Shown one piece after another: positions 44,466 to 54,028 of a stretch of DNA of 64,000 nt (position 1 is the stretch's first letter; each line of letters starts with the position of its first letter). Position numbers and translations under genes: made by a program. The notes under the pieces are model-generated. The model did no database searches. It saw only the letters and a program-made list of their open reading frames with translations, and was not told the origin of the DNA. The DNA lies in contig NZ_CP075175.1 of the NCBI RefSeq assembly GCF_021223605.1, forward strand, positions 5,473,501 to 5,537,500, read 5' to 3'. The DNA comes from Paenibacillus sp. 481 (GTDB taxonomy: Bacteria; Bacillota; Bacilli; Paenibacillales; Paenibacillaceae).

Positions 44466-44501
44466 AAAAAAGCCAAGCCAGTCACAATGCTGGCTTGGCT
44501 T
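44466..44501 (-). terminator. Terminator of the DUF11 cluster
   Basis: On the minus strand AAGCCAAGCCAGC and GCTGGCTTGGCTT-type arms form a long stem followed by TTTTTTG. It lies 44 bases after the last DUF11 gene. Confidence 0.85.
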
Positions 44502-44544
44502 AAATGTTCATCATGCAATGCTCAAATGCTGTCCGATCTCCGCA

Positions 44545-47022
44545 TTAAACCTTCGTCAGTTCCCAATGCTGCGCCGGTGTGCCATTGTCTGGCCATTGTT
44601 GAATATTAGCTCCGTTTGCTTGATTATTACTCGCAAGATCAAGTAACAAGCCGCTATGCTTCGCAATAAATTTCAGCGATCCATCTGGATTTTTGACCAC
44701 TTTCCATTTTTGGTGGTCTCCACCATTGCCTTCATATTGCTGCACGTTGGCACCACCTGCTGTCGAAGCCCCATACACCTCAAGCGCTTTTCCGCTATGT
44801 AACGCTTTAAACGTATAGTATCCATCGGCTTGCTTCTCTAGCTTCCATTTTTGATGATCGCCGCCGTGGTACTCCCATTGCACCACATTCGCGCCATTAT
44901 CTTTGGATTCGCCTAAGACACTCAACACTTTTTGGCTGCCTCTATTTTTAATGATATAGACACCACTGAAGTCAATGTCATCGTCACTTTTGCAGCAGAG
45001 CTTTTTCGCTTTTTGCAACGTATCCTGCTGCTGCTTTTCGTTTGACGTTATTTTGGCCAGCTGTTGTGTGAGCTGCTCATTGGCTTGGAGCAACTGTTCA
45101 GCATTTAACTTGCCATCGTTGAAAGCCCGAATCGAATCTTGAATGCTTAATTTCTGTGCTGCGATAATGCCTGCTGCAGCTAGTTCAGCCTCACCAACAG
45201 CTGTCACGATTTTTTTCTGAGCTTCATTACAATTCGGTTCGTGAGTCACCGTCACTTCATTCGTCTGCTCTTCTTTGCGGAACACTTGGCCGTCAGTAAT
45301 AAGTTTATACTTATAGTCGACTTTCGCTTTGTTCGTCACTTTCTTCGGCACTGGACTGTCGATTTGCACTTGGAAAGTGACTTGCGCTGTCGTTCCAGGC
45401 GCCACAGTTCCAATGTTGACGCCTGTTTCGATGTTGCCTGTGAGTGGACGTCCGTCCACTTGTAGGCTGCCCGGAACGAGCTTCGTTCCATTTGGAATTT
45501 GATCCTCCACCACAACATCAGTTATCGGCGTATCTCCTGTGTTCGCAACTTCAATCGTATACGTAATGACGTTGCCCGCCTTCACATAAACGGGCAAATC
45601 CTGCCGTTTCGCAACTGCAACCTCTACTTTTCGAATAACCGTGGTCGCTTCGTTGCTATTTGCCGCCCCTGACGAGACTGGCAAGCCTGGGGCGCTCTGA
45701 AAATCGTACACAACTGAAGCTTTATTCACCGCTTGATTGTGAGGTGGAACCTTTAATACGACGGCCTGAAAAGTGACTTGCGTCGGCCCTTCAATCGAAA
45801 CGGAGCCGATATCTACCCCTTTTGTAGGGTCTCCATTAGGCACTGTTACGCCATCGACCTTCAAGCTACCATCCACAAACTTTAATTCGGGTGGAAGGGT
45901 ATCTTTAAGTATCGTTTTTTGCGCTTCCGTCATGCCATTGTTCTCGATCAAGATCGTGTACGTAAGCGTTTCTCCAACGACAGCAGCTTCTTTATCGACT
46001 TCTTTCGTCACTTTGATCTCAGGACTGTTGACATCAATTTGGACACCTATACCGGATACGATATAACCGTCTGATTTGGAAGTCAGTTGAACCAAAGCCT
46101 CGGTCTGCGAATTTTGCATTGCTGTAGAAGCGTCTACATTCGTAATATCCCAGTTGTAACGAGCCGCTGCTCCGCCACTTCCTGGCGTGACATTGACGTT
46201 CCCGAACGTACCGCTCGTGTCTAAGTTCCCTGCATCATCATTAATTTGCGAGGCAAAGAAATTATCAAGCGGATTATTAGGGCCTGAGATCGGCTTTAAC
46301 GAAGTGGCGTCTTTCCCAAAAAAAAGCTGATCCCCCGGTATCTTGGAGTCTCCTTCCATCGCAGTCAGCAGCAGTCTTGCTTTGACAGCCCCGAGATCAG
46401 GCGTAGAGAAACCTGTAATTTTTTGATTAACCGCTCCCGCTCTCTCAATGGATGCGGTTCCCACATACACGCTCATATTGCGAAGCGGCAGTGTAGGGTC
46501 CTTATAAACGACAGATAACGTCCAACCTGCTACGTTATTGCTTTTGAATCGTTGGACAGTAGCAGGTACACCACTAACGGTGTAGCTACCTTCCCCATCT
46601 GACGCGATCAAGCTTGTCACATTGGCAGAGCGAACATAAAAGATTTGGCTCGCTTGTGTGACTTGCTGCCCTGTAGTCGGATCGGGAGTAATGGAAGAGG
46701 TCCCCTTAGGCGTAACGAGCGTGATCGCCCGATCGATTTCACTCGTTACATCCTCGGTACTCGTTTTGGTTGATCCGCCCCAGATCAGCTCTGCATATAG
46801 TATTTGGCTACCCGCAGGCAAGCGCAGCTGTGCCGAAGAACCATTTTCTTTCCAATTCAACGTCGTGCCAGCAGGATACCCTGCTGCCTGCTTCGCTGAA
46901 TCTAGCGTGATGAAAGCACCAATATCGGTATAACTGGTGTTCGTATGACTAAGACCGAGTGTGTTACCTGTGAACGTAACAGCCCCGTTCGTCGTCGTTG
47001 AATACCGCTGAATAAACGACAT
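44545..47022 (-). CDS. DUF11-repeat protein with C-terminal ricin-type lectin
   Basis: The 825-residue product lacks a signal peptide. It has the cluster's N-terminal module (1-330: TTTNGAVTFTGNTLG, GAFITLDSAKQAAGYPAGTTL, ILYAELIWGGS), two DUF11 repeats (about 335-590: KVTKEVDKEAAVVGETLTY, VAVAKRQDLPVYVKAGN), the helical segment ending in KAKKLCC, and a beta-trefoil of about 140 residues with three QxW repeats (DHQKWKLE, DHQKWKVV, PAQHWELTK). Such lectin domains bind glycans. It is the last of five paralogs and the only one with a lectin. Start ATG 47022 has AAAGGGTGAGA upstream. Confidence 0.85.
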   Translation of the reverse strand: MSFIQRYSTTTNGAVTFTGNTLGLSHTNTSYTDIGAFITLDSAKQAAGYPAGTTLNWKENGSSAQLRLPAGSQILYAELIWGGSTKTSTEDVTSEIDRAITLVTPKGTSSITPDPTTGQQVTQASQIFYVRSANVTSLIASDGEGSYTVSGVPATVQRFKSNNVAGWTLSVVYKDPTLPLRNMSVYVGTASIERAGAVNQKITGFSTPDLGAVKARLLLTAMEGDSKIPGDQLFFGKDATSLKPISGPNNPLDNFFASQINDDAGNLDTSGTFGNVNVTPGSGGAAARYNWDITNVDASTAMQNSQTEALVQLTSKSDGYIVSGIGVQIDVNSPEIKVTKEVDKEAAVVGETLTYTILIENNGMTEAQKTILKDTLPPELKFVDGSLKVDGVTVPNGDPTKGVDIGSVSIEGPTQVTFQAVVLKVPPHNQAVNKASVVYDFQSAPGLPVSSGAANSNEATTVIRKVEVAVAKRQDLPVYVKAGNVITYTIEVANTGDTPITDVVVEDQIPNGTKLVPGSLQVDGRPLTGNIETGVNIGTVAPGTTAQVTFQVQIDSPVPKKVTNKAKVDYKYKLITDGQVFRKEEQTNEVTVTHEPNCNEAQKKIVTAVGEAELAAAGIIAAQKLSIQDSIRAFNDGKLNAEQLLQANEQLTQQLAKITSNEKQQQDTLQKAKKLCCKSDDDIDFSGVYIIKNRGSQKVLSVLGESKDNGANVVQWEYHGGDHQKWKLEKQADGYYTFKALHSGKALEVYGASTAGGANVQQYEGNGGDHQKWKVVKNPDGSLKFIAKHSGLLLDLASNNQANGANIQQWPDNGTPAQHWELTKV

Positions 47023-47058
47023 GATTCTCACCCTTTCTCTCGTGACCGGTTTCTATCT

Positions 47059-47712
47059 CTACTTACAAGCACAGCACAGGTCTTTCACCTGAATGAGCTT
47101 GTTCTTCAGCTCTTTTTCCAGATTCGCAATTTGCTGCACACCCTTCGTTGCACTTTGATTAATAGCTAGCAACTCCGTCACGGTGATCCGTCCAGCCCGA
47201 AATGAGTTAACAGCGGCTTGAATTTTTTCACCTTCCATATGAAGAACGGTAGCGAGCTCTTTTTCCTCTTGTGCAATCGAATGGATGATCAGATCACGTG
47301 ACCATTCACAAGCCGTTCGCCCTGCGGGCACATTCACTTGTACCTCATTGCTGATCGTATCGACATACCCACCAGCATATTGAGACCCCATATAGGCTTT
47401 ATTTTTAATCACACCGCTTGGATGGGGTTTGACCACTTCCACTTGAAACGTGATGACGACTGGACCTTCGATGGTTACCCGATCAAGTGTGATTGTCTTC
47501 GTTGGGTCTTCTCCAGGCTTCGCTTCGCCATCGATTGTCACACTATTGGGAACGAATTTGACCTCATCCGATAAAAAGTCTTTGAATTTGGAATTCGTCA
47601 CTTCAACTGGACTGTCATTAGCAACGGTAAACGTATACGTTAAAATATCGCCTACCTTGGCATCCGTTTTGTCTACTTCCTTTAAAATACTCACGTTCGG
47701 ACGATCAGCCAT
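47059..47712 (-). CDS. Single-repeat DUF11 protein with C-terminal cysteines
   Basis: The 217-residue product has no N-terminal module and no signal peptide. It has one DUF11 repeat (VSILKEVDKTDAKVGDILTY, NSKFKDFLSDEVKFVPNSV), then a helical segment of about 80 residues (EWSRDLIIHSIAQEEKELA ... LEKELKNKLIQ), and ends VKDLCCACK. The start is ATG 47712 with AAAGGGTGAGG upstream. The gap to the next gene is 36 bases. It may be the minor or linker subunit of the set. Confidence 0.8.
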   Translation of the reverse strand: MADRPNVSILKEVDKTDAKVGDILTYTFTVANDSPVEVTNSKFKDFLSDEVKFVPNSVTIDGEAKPGEDPTKTITLDRVTIEGPVVITFQVEVVKPHPSGVIKNKAYMGSQYAGGYVDTISNEVQVNVPAGRTACEWSRDLIIHSIAQEEKELATVLHMEGEKIQAAVNSFRAGRITVTELLAINQSATKGVQQIANLEKELKNKLIQVKDLCCACK

Positions 47713-47811
47713 GTCCCTCACCCTTTCTGCCCCAGCATCGTTCTGGACCATGCGTTAGAATGATCACTCGCGTCTTCCCAGCGTCTTCCCAACGTTTTTC
47801 CTGCTTCCTCT

Positions 47812-48555
47812 CTACTTGCAACCACTACACAAATCCTGAATCGTATTTCGCTTATTGCCCAGCTCTTGTGTCAGTGCTGACAGGGCTAAAGCGGTTCTCT
47901 GTTCACTCTGAACAATCACTTGCTGCTCCGCACTCGTAATTTTGCCGCTCAGTAAAGCCGCATTCGCTGCGCGTGTTTTTGCTGCTTCAGCAGCCAACAG
48001 CTCCTGAACAGCCTTCTCTTCCTGTTTAATCGTCCATTCGATCGTATCGCGGCTCTTCTCACAATTCGTAGGCGGGCGCACGATAATTTTCGTCTTCGTT
48101 TCATTACTAGTCGCTTCACCTACCGTGACTGGCGATCCAGATGCAGTTTGGAACTGGTACGCTAAGGTCGCTTTGTTTTTTACAAGCTCATCCGGAGGGA
48201 TATTAACGACTTTCGCTAAAAATGTAACTTCGATCAGTTGGGATGTCCTTACCGTTCCTAGCAAGACTCCACTATGGACATGGGCATTCGGTTGAACAAC
48301 GCCATCCACCAAGACACTACCTGGCACAAACTTTAATTGTGCAGGAAGCAGATCGTTCAAAATCGCGTTCTGTGCATCAACGAGGCCCGTATTGGTGACG
48401 AGAATGGTATAGGTCAATAGCTCCTTCACCTTCGCCTCCGTTTTGTTCACACTTTTATTCAGTTCCACTGTCGGACTGTCCACCGCTAAGGTAGTGGCCT
48501 CCGTGCTTACATCCGCATCCGCAGCCGCTTTGCTTTTTTTATTGCGAGACATCAT
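47812..48555 (-). CDS. Single-repeat DUF11 protein with C-terminal cysteines (second)
   Basis: The 247-residue product begins with a lysine-rich tail (MMSRNKKSKAAADADV), followed by one DUF11 repeat (VELNKSVNKTEAKVKELLTY, LNDLLPAQLKFVPGSVLVDG), a long helical segment (EEKAVQELLAAEAAKTRA) and the ending IQDLCSGCK. It has no N-terminal module and no signal peptide. AAAGGGTGAAGA precedes the double ATG at 48555. Spacing to the upstream gene is 22 bases, so it is in the same operon. Confidence 0.8.
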   Translation of the reverse strand: MMSRNKKSKAAADADVSTEATTLAVDSPTVELNKSVNKTEAKVKELLTYTILVTNTGLVDAQNAILNDLLPAQLKFVPGSVLVDGVVQPNAHVHSGVLLGTVRTSQLIEVTFLAKVVNIPPDELVKNKATLAYQFQTASGSPVTVGEATSNETKTKIIVRPPTNCEKSRDTIEWTIKQEEKAVQELLAAEAAKTRAANAALLSGKITSAEQQVIVQSEQRTALALSALTQELGNKRNTIQDLCSGCK

Positions 48556-48577
48556 TCTTCACCCTTTCATCCTTGAA

Positions 48578-50236
48578 TCAGGAGCAAAAATTACAAACGG
48601 TTTTGGTAGCCGCAAGTTTGTCTTTGAGCTCGCTTTCCAGTGCAATCACACTGTCGAGCATGTCCGCGACACTGTCATTGATGCTAGCGAGATCTTGCAC
48701 GGCTATTTTTTGATCGGCAAACGCGCGCGCAGCCGCTTCAATTTTTTCCGCCTCAGCACGCAATATGCGAGCAATACTATGCTCAGCCGCGGCAATCGTT
48801 TGAATGATCGCATTTTTTCCGTCTTCACAATTCGGCGGCTCAATGACTTCCACTCCAGGCTTGTTACTTACACTGGTCGCAGTCGAAAGCGGCAAGTCTG
48901 GTCTACTTTGAAAATCAAAGGTCATCGATGCTTGGTTATGCACCACTTTATCGTCAGGTTCCTTCGTGATCTTAGCCTGATACGTGATGATGACCGTTTC
49001 ACCGACTGCTAAGGTACCGATGTTCACACCTGCTGCGATATCGTGTCCTGGAGCGGCCACCCCGCGGATTCGCAAGCTATCTGGCACGTATTCAAGTTCT
49101 GGATCGAGGTGATCCTTAAAAATGACATTCGTCGCATCGACATAGCCGTCGTTTTTGACTTCCAAGGTGTACGTTACAATTTCACCAACGACAGCCTGTT
49201 TCTTGTCCCCAGACTTATTCATCTTGACGATTGGGCTGTTGGCGTCAATTTGTACGCCATATCCACTCACTAAGTACGTATCCTGCTGCGTTGCAATGCG
49301 TGCGATCGCTTCCGTTTGACCATGACGCAAAGTATGCGAAACGTCTACATTCGTAATGTCCCAACCAGATCGTACGCCATATCCGTCAGACCATACGGGT
49401 GTATTCAGTGATCCCGCTGTTCCGCTCGTATCTAAGTTTCCTTGATCATCGTTAATTTGCGAGGCAAAAAAATTGTCGCCAGCGTTATTCGGCCCTGAAA
49501 TAACCGCAAGGGAAGAACGATCAGGCCCAAACTCAAACCGATCACCAGGAAGACTAGAGTTGCCTTCCATCGCGGTGAGCAGCACACGGCCTCGAATATC
49601 GCCACCTTCTGGCGATTTGAAGTTGTAAATAAGCTCATCCACGGGGGGATTGAACATCGTAATAAGTTGCGATCCGACATAAATATTCATATTGCGTATT
49701 TTAAGCGTTGGATGTTTATACGCCACAGCTAACGTCCACCCGACCGTATTCGTCGAAGCTAGTAACGTACAGTCCCTAACTGTTCCAGGAACCCCACCTA
49801 CGATATAAGTTCCCGCTCCACCGCTGCGCACCAAGTTCGTTACATTTGCAGAGCGCACATAGAACACTTGGCCATTCGCAGACTCTTCCCGCGCAGTAAT
49901 CGCATCTGGTGCGATAGAGTGAGCAGCACTTGGAGTCGTAAACGAAACCGAACTATTGATAGCTGATCCGATATCCGTAGAGTCATCCCTCGTCGATCCG
50001 CCCCAAATCAACTCCGCATACAATACCTCGCTACCTGCAGGGAAGCGTAGCACGGCCGCAGCGGAATTTTCTTGCCACGTTAATGTACTCCCAGCGGGAT
50101 AGCCTGACACTTGCTTCGACGTATCCGTTGCCAGAAATGCACCGATGTCCGTACTGCCATCGGCAAAGCCTAATGTATTTCCGGTAAACGTAATCGCTCC
50201 ATTTGTGGTTTGGGTAAAACGATGAATAAATGGCAT
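48578..50236 (-). CDS. DUF11 protein with N-terminal module and C-terminal cysteines
   Basis: The 552-residue product has the cluster's N-terminal module (1-330: TTNGAITFTGNTLGF, VSGYPAGSTLTW, LYAELIWGGSTRD, FYVRSANVTNLV), one DUF11 repeat (VKMNKSGDKKQAVVGEIVTY) and a helical segment (AAAEHSIARILRAEAEKIEAA) ending KTVCNFCS. No signal peptide, membrane helix or sorting signal is present. AGAGGAGGAGCAAG precedes ATG 50236. It is separated from the upstream gene by 122 bases, so it may have its own promoter. Confidence 0.85.
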   Translation of the reverse strand: MPFIHRFTQTTNGAITFTGNTLGFADGSTDIGAFLATDTSKQVSGYPAGSTLTWQENSAAAVLRFPAGSEVLYAELIWGGSTRDDSTDIGSAINSSVSFTTPSAAHSIAPDAITAREESANGQVFYVRSANVTNLVRSGGAGTYIVGGVPGTVRDCTLLASTNTVGWTLAVAYKHPTLKIRNMNIYVGSQLITMFNPPVDELIYNFKSPEGGDIRGRVLLTAMEGNSSLPGDRFEFGPDRSSLAVISGPNNAGDNFFASQINDDQGNLDTSGTAGSLNTPVWSDGYGVRSGWDITNVDVSHTLRHGQTEAIARIATQQDTYLVSGYGVQIDANSPIVKMNKSGDKKQAVVGEIVTYTLEVKNDGYVDATNVIFKDHLDPELEYVPDSLRIRGVAAPGHDIAAGVNIGTLAVGETVIITYQAKITKEPDDKVVHNQASMTFDFQSRPDLPLSTATSVSNKPGVEVIEPPNCEDGKNAIIQTIAAAEHSIARILRAEAEKIEAAARAFADQKIAVQDLASINDSVADMLDSVIALESELKDKLAATKTVCNFCS

Positions 50237-50358
50237 CTTGCTCCTCCTCTTTCCTCTAAACTCGTTCCCCTAAATCTGGCACGCCAACACGCAAGATAGC
50301 GTAATCCTGCACATGTCTTCGCGTTCCAAACTAAGTTCCTAGCAACAAACCTAAGTTC

Positions 50359-52395
50359 CTAGCAACAGACCTGCTTCGCGACTCCCAGCTTCTCCTGCAA
50401 CACTTTTTCCAGCAGTGCCGTCTTTTGCACGACTTTCTCCACACTCTGATTAATCGTCGCAAGCTCTTGCGCGGAAATTCGCCCCTCTTCAAACGCTTTT
50501 ACTGCGTTCTGCACTTTTACTCGTTCTGCTTGCAGGATTCTCATCAAGCCGAGTTCTTGTTGGGCCACCGACTCAAAAATTTGATTTTGTGCCTTTTGAC
50601 AATCGGTTTCCAACCAAGCTGTAATCACATTACTCGCTACGGTATCCTGACGCACATCACTACCTGGCTTCAACTGGAATTGATAAGCGGCTTCCGCTTT
50701 GTTATCTACTTTCGCTGGCAGCGGTTTTTGTACCGCGACTTGGAACGTAATGACAGCCGATTGGTCAGGATTCAAGGTACCGAGGGGAATTCCAGTTGTT
50801 AAGTCCCCTGCCACAGGTGTGCCGTTCACTTTGATGCTGCCTGGAACGAGCGTCGTGCCCGCAGGAATCGCATCTTTAATCGTCAGCGCATCTACGGGTG
50901 TATCACCGTTGTTCGTCACATCTAGCGTATACGTGATCACATCGCCTACTTTGTCGTACACGGAGCGATCTTCACTCTTCACCAAGTCCACTTGCACATG
51001 CTTAATGACCGTATCTGCTGCGTTCGAACTACTAGCTCCCGAGGTGAGCGGAAGCCCTGCTGCACTTTGAAACTCATAATCGAGCGTCCCCGTATTACTC
51101 ACCTTGCCACTCGGCGGAACGGCGGTTACTTTTACTTTAAACACGATTTCGGTGGGCCCCTCGAGACTTACAGAACCGATGTTGACCCCTTTGGTTGGAT
51201 CGTCACCTGGCTTGGCTTGTCCATCGATCGTTAAACTGTTGGGCACAAATTGCAATTCAGCGGGAAGGATGTCTTTAAAAACGCCATTCTGTGCTTCGAC
51301 GAGTCCGCTATTTTCCACTAAAATGGTGTACGTTAGTTCGTCACCGACTAACGCGATATCCTTATCGACTGTTTTGTCGATCTTAATATTCGGACTGTTT
51401 ACATCAATTTGAATACCTAGAGCAGATAAGACGAATCCGTCCATGTCGGTTTTGAGACGTGCAGTTGCTGAGGTCTGTGAGGTATCCATGGCATTGGAAA
51501 TATCAACGTTCGTAATATCCCAGCCATAGCGTTGTGCGGTTTGTTTTTGTCCTGGCGTAACGTTGTTCGTTCCTGCTGTTCCACTCGTATCTAAATTTCC
51601 ATCATCATCGTTGATCTGGGAAGCAAAAAAGTTGTCCACGGCGTTGTTCGGGCCGGAGATCGGTTGTAAGTTGCTTGGAGATGGACCGAACAAGAATTGA
51701 TCCTTCGTAATGTAGCTGTCACCTTCGATCGCTGACAATAAGGCTCGTGCTTTAAATGGTTTGGACTCCGGTGTGCCAAAGCCCGTAATCGTCTGATCGA
51801 CGACGCTTCCTCTTTCCACGGAGGCGGTACCTACATATAAGTTCATATTACGTGGAGGTAAAGAAGTATGTTTGTATACGACAGCAAGCGTCCAGCCCGC
51901 TGAGTTGCTTTTGCTTGGTCTCAAGATTGTAGCCGGTACGCCACTGACGGTATAAGCTCCTGCTCCGCCTGCCTTGACAAGTGCGGTAACATCCGTTGAT
52001 CGAATGTAAAAGGTATGTTTTTCGTGATCGACGACTTGGGCAGTTACCGCATCTGGGGTAATCGGCTGTACGGCCCCCTGTGGATTGGTGAAATTGATCG
52101 GAGAGTTGATGTCCCCTGTTACATCCACGCTATTAAATTTGGCGGTGCCTCCCCAGATCAGCTCGGCATACAACACTTCACTAGCTGCTGGAAATTTTAA
52201 GACGGCCTGAGAAGCGTTTAATTTCCAATTCAATGTGCTACCTGCTGGGAAACCTGCAACTTGTTGCGCAGAGTCCAATGTAATGAAAGCTCCAATGTCG
52301 TTATAACTAGGATTAATGGAACCGAATCCCAAGCTATTACCTGTAAACGTCATCGCACCATTTGTCGTTACGGTATAACGGCGTACTATTGGCAT
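50359..52395 (-). CDS. DUF11 protein with two repeats and C-terminal cysteines
   Basis: The 678-residue product has the N-terminal module (1-330: TTNGAMTFTGNSLGF, QVAGFPAGSTLNW, LYAELIWGGT), two DUF11 repeats (KIDKTVDKDIALVGDELTY and VDLVKSEDRSVYDKVGD) and a helical segment (QQELGLMRILQAERVKVQNA) ending VAKQVCC. AAAGGACGAAGAG precedes ATG 52395. It is the first of the five tandem genes. No secretion signal is visible, so it probably acts inside the mother cell, as exosporium or spore-coat proteins do; this is inference. Confidence 0.85.
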   Translation of the reverse strand: MPIVRRYTVTTNGAMTFTGNSLGFGSINPSYNDIGAFITLDSAQQVAGFPAGSTLNWKLNASQAVLKFPAASEVLYAELIWGGTAKFNSVDVTGDINSPINFTNPQGAVQPITPDAVTAQVVDHEKHTFYIRSTDVTALVKAGGAGAYTVSGVPATILRPSKSNSAGWTLAVVYKHTSLPPRNMNLYVGTASVERGSVVDQTITGFGTPESKPFKARALLSAIEGDSYITKDQFLFGPSPSNLQPISGPNNAVDNFFASQINDDDGNLDTSGTAGTNNVTPGQKQTAQRYGWDITNVDISNAMDTSQTSATARLKTDMDGFVLSALGIQIDVNSPNIKIDKTVDKDIALVGDELTYTILVENSGLVEAQNGVFKDILPAELQFVPNSLTIDGQAKPGDDPTKGVNIGSVSLEGPTEIVFKVKVTAVPPSGKVSNTGTLDYEFQSAAGLPLTSGASSSNAADTVIKHVQVDLVKSEDRSVYDKVGDVITYTLDVTNNGDTPVDALTIKDAIPAGTTLVPGSIKVNGTPVAGDLTTGIPLGTLNPDQSAVITFQVAVQKPLPAKVDNKAEAAYQFQLKPGSDVRQDTVASNVITAWLETDCQKAQNQIFESVAQQELGLMRILQAERVKVQNAVKAFEEGRISAQELATINQSVEKVVQKTALLEKVLQEKLGVAKQVCC

Positions 52396-52576
52396 TCTCT
52401 TCGTCCTTTCTGTCGCAAAAAATAAATAACTTGATTAGACGTTAAAGTATACTAGCCTGTACTGGAAAATATGACCTAACTATCTAAGCAATATCCATGA
52501 TTAAGAACATCGCTATACATCACGGTTTTTGAAATCTTCATTTATTTTTTATCGTTTAGATGAAAATGAAATGCAC

Positions 52577-52606
52577 AAAAGGCGTGGGATGATACCCCAC
52601 GCCAAA
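52577..52606. terminator. Terminator of the GNAT gene
   Basis: GGCGTGGG and CCCACGCC form a perfect stem around an 8-base loop, with a T-run on the minus strand. It lies between the GNAT gene and the DUF11 cluster. The rest of 52396-52685 holds no gene. Confidence 0.7.
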
Positions 52607-52685
52607 GTTATATCTCTACATAAATATAGTCGTTCTATATGTGGCAAATTCATGAACATTCAGACGAAGCAAGCAAGCTTCCCTA

Positions 52686-53273
52686 CTACAGCGACTTAAC
52701 CATTCGGACAAAGGTGTAATGCATAAGCCTGAATTCATTTTGTTCAACGTAACCAAGTTGATTGTACAATCTTCTTGCTTTCACATTGCCAGCATCTACA
52801 GTTAAAGCACATTTGCGATAGCCATTTTGTTGTGCTAATTGCTCTGCAAGATCCATGAGCTTCGTACCGATTCCTTTGCCACGGAACTTGGAATCTACAC
52901 TTAGCGTGGTGATGTAGTATTCATCATCTAATGCTTCTTTCGTTTTTAATAAGTTAAAAGCATTTTTCAGCACGTTCATTATGCCTTTGAATGTAATGAA
53001 GCTATAGCCTTTGAGCGCCGCGTTCTTATTCAGCTGATCAAGCTTGCCACCCTCAGCTGTAGTCAACACACCTGCTACTTCTCCATCGATATCAACGACG
53101 TAAGTGTGGCCGTAGCTAAATCTCGTGTTAGGTTGTAAGTACACCTTTTCAACTAACTTCGTGCTGTTGTCGGTGTTTAATTGAAACAGTTCTCCCAGCC
53201 AATCCATCGCGTCAAACATGAGTTTAGCAGCTTTCTTCGCGTCTTGCGGTAGTGATTTTCTGATCGTTTCCAT
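52686..53273 (-). CDS. GNAT-family acetyltransferase
   Basis: The 195-residue product has the acetyl-CoA loop DSKFRGKGIGTKLMDLAEQLA, followed by GYRKCALTVDAGNVKARRLYNQLGY, the typical C-terminal strand and helix. The N-terminal region (KKAAKLMFDAMDWLGELF) is family-specific. AAGGGGGAACC precedes ATG 53273. It follows a MarR gene by 47 bases and is probably controlled by it. Substrate unknown. Confidence 0.85.
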   Translation of the reverse strand: METIRKSLPQDAKKAAKLMFDAMDWLGELFQLNTDNSTKLVEKVYLQPNTRFSYGHTYVVDIDGEVAGVLTTAEGGKLDQLNKNAALKGYSFITFKGIMNVLKNAFNLLKTKEALDDEYYITTLSVDSKFRGKGIGTKLMDLAEQLAQQNGYRKCALTVDAGNVKARRLYNQLGYVEQNEFRLMHYTFVRMVKSL

Positions 53274-53320
53274 GTTGGTTCCCCCTTGAATTAGGTCTGC
53301 TTACAGCTTACACCGCCTAT

Positions 53321-53782
53321 TTATTTAGCTAACAGGATCGCCTTTACTTTTTTAAAAGTGACCATCAACTGTTCAATCTCTTCCTCCGTCACATCAGATA
53401 ACAACGATTGGAAATACTTAAAAGACGACTCATTCGCTACCTTCGTTGCGGCATATCCTTTGTCCGTTATGACGACATGCTTAATGCGATGGTCGCCCTC
53501 TTTTTGCTCGAATCGTACATAATCTTTTTGAATCAACTTCTTGATGCGATTAGAAGTCGCACTTTTGTGTCCACCTTGAAGCTCTGTAATTTCGGTGGAT
53601 GTTAAAGGGCCCTGCGTATTTAATAGGTCTAATAGCCGTACCTGTTCGACAGATAGCTCTTTAAAAATGTCTAATTTCAGCTCGTTCATAATATGGTTCG
53701 TTCCATAGATCATGACCTCTTCAAACAGCTGAATCGCTTCACACCATTTCGCATCCTGTTTAGTATCCATTTTTTCATCCAT
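53321..53782 (-). CDS. MarR-family regulator
   Basis: The 153-residue product has the winged helix of MarR proteins: VRLLDLLNTQGPLTSTEITEL, GGHKSATSNRIKKLIQKDYV and DHRIKHVVITDKGYAA (the DxR wing). AGGGGGTC precedes ATG 53782. It is upstream of the GNAT gene on the same strand, a common repressor-enzyme pair. An A/T-rich imperfect repeat (TATAATATTAGTTTA / AAACTATTAAA) lies before it and may be its operator. Confidence 0.82.
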   Translation of the reverse strand: MDEKMDTKQDAKWCEAIQLFEEVMIYGTNHIMNELKLDIFKELSVEQVRLLDLLNTQGPLTSTEITELQGGHKSATSNRIKKLIQKDYVRFEQKEGDHRIKHVVITDKGYAATKVANESSFKYFQSLLSDVTEEEIEQLMVTFKKVKAILLAK

Positions 53783-53974
53783 AAAAGTTGACCCCCTAAA
53801 CTATAATATTAGTTTAACCCATAAACTATTAAATGTCAAAGGCTCGTCATGCAAACCGGCAAATAAGGTTATCTTACAGCAATTAGCCGTTATCTTTGCG
53901 CACGGGTGGAGAACACGAATATCCCGCGGACCGATTGAATGATTAGTGCGAAGAGGATGCTGAACTTAGAACAC

Positions 53975-54005
53975 CAAAAACCCCCTCGGCCAGAGGGGGT
54001 TTTTC
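53975..54005. terminator. Terminator downstream of the methyltransferase gene
   Basis: AAAAACCCCCTC and GAGGGGGTTTTT form a perfect stem around a 7-base loop. It is symmetrical and could stop transcripts from either side. Confidence 0.9.
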
Positions 54006-54028
54006 TATTCCAATGCATTACGTCTCTC

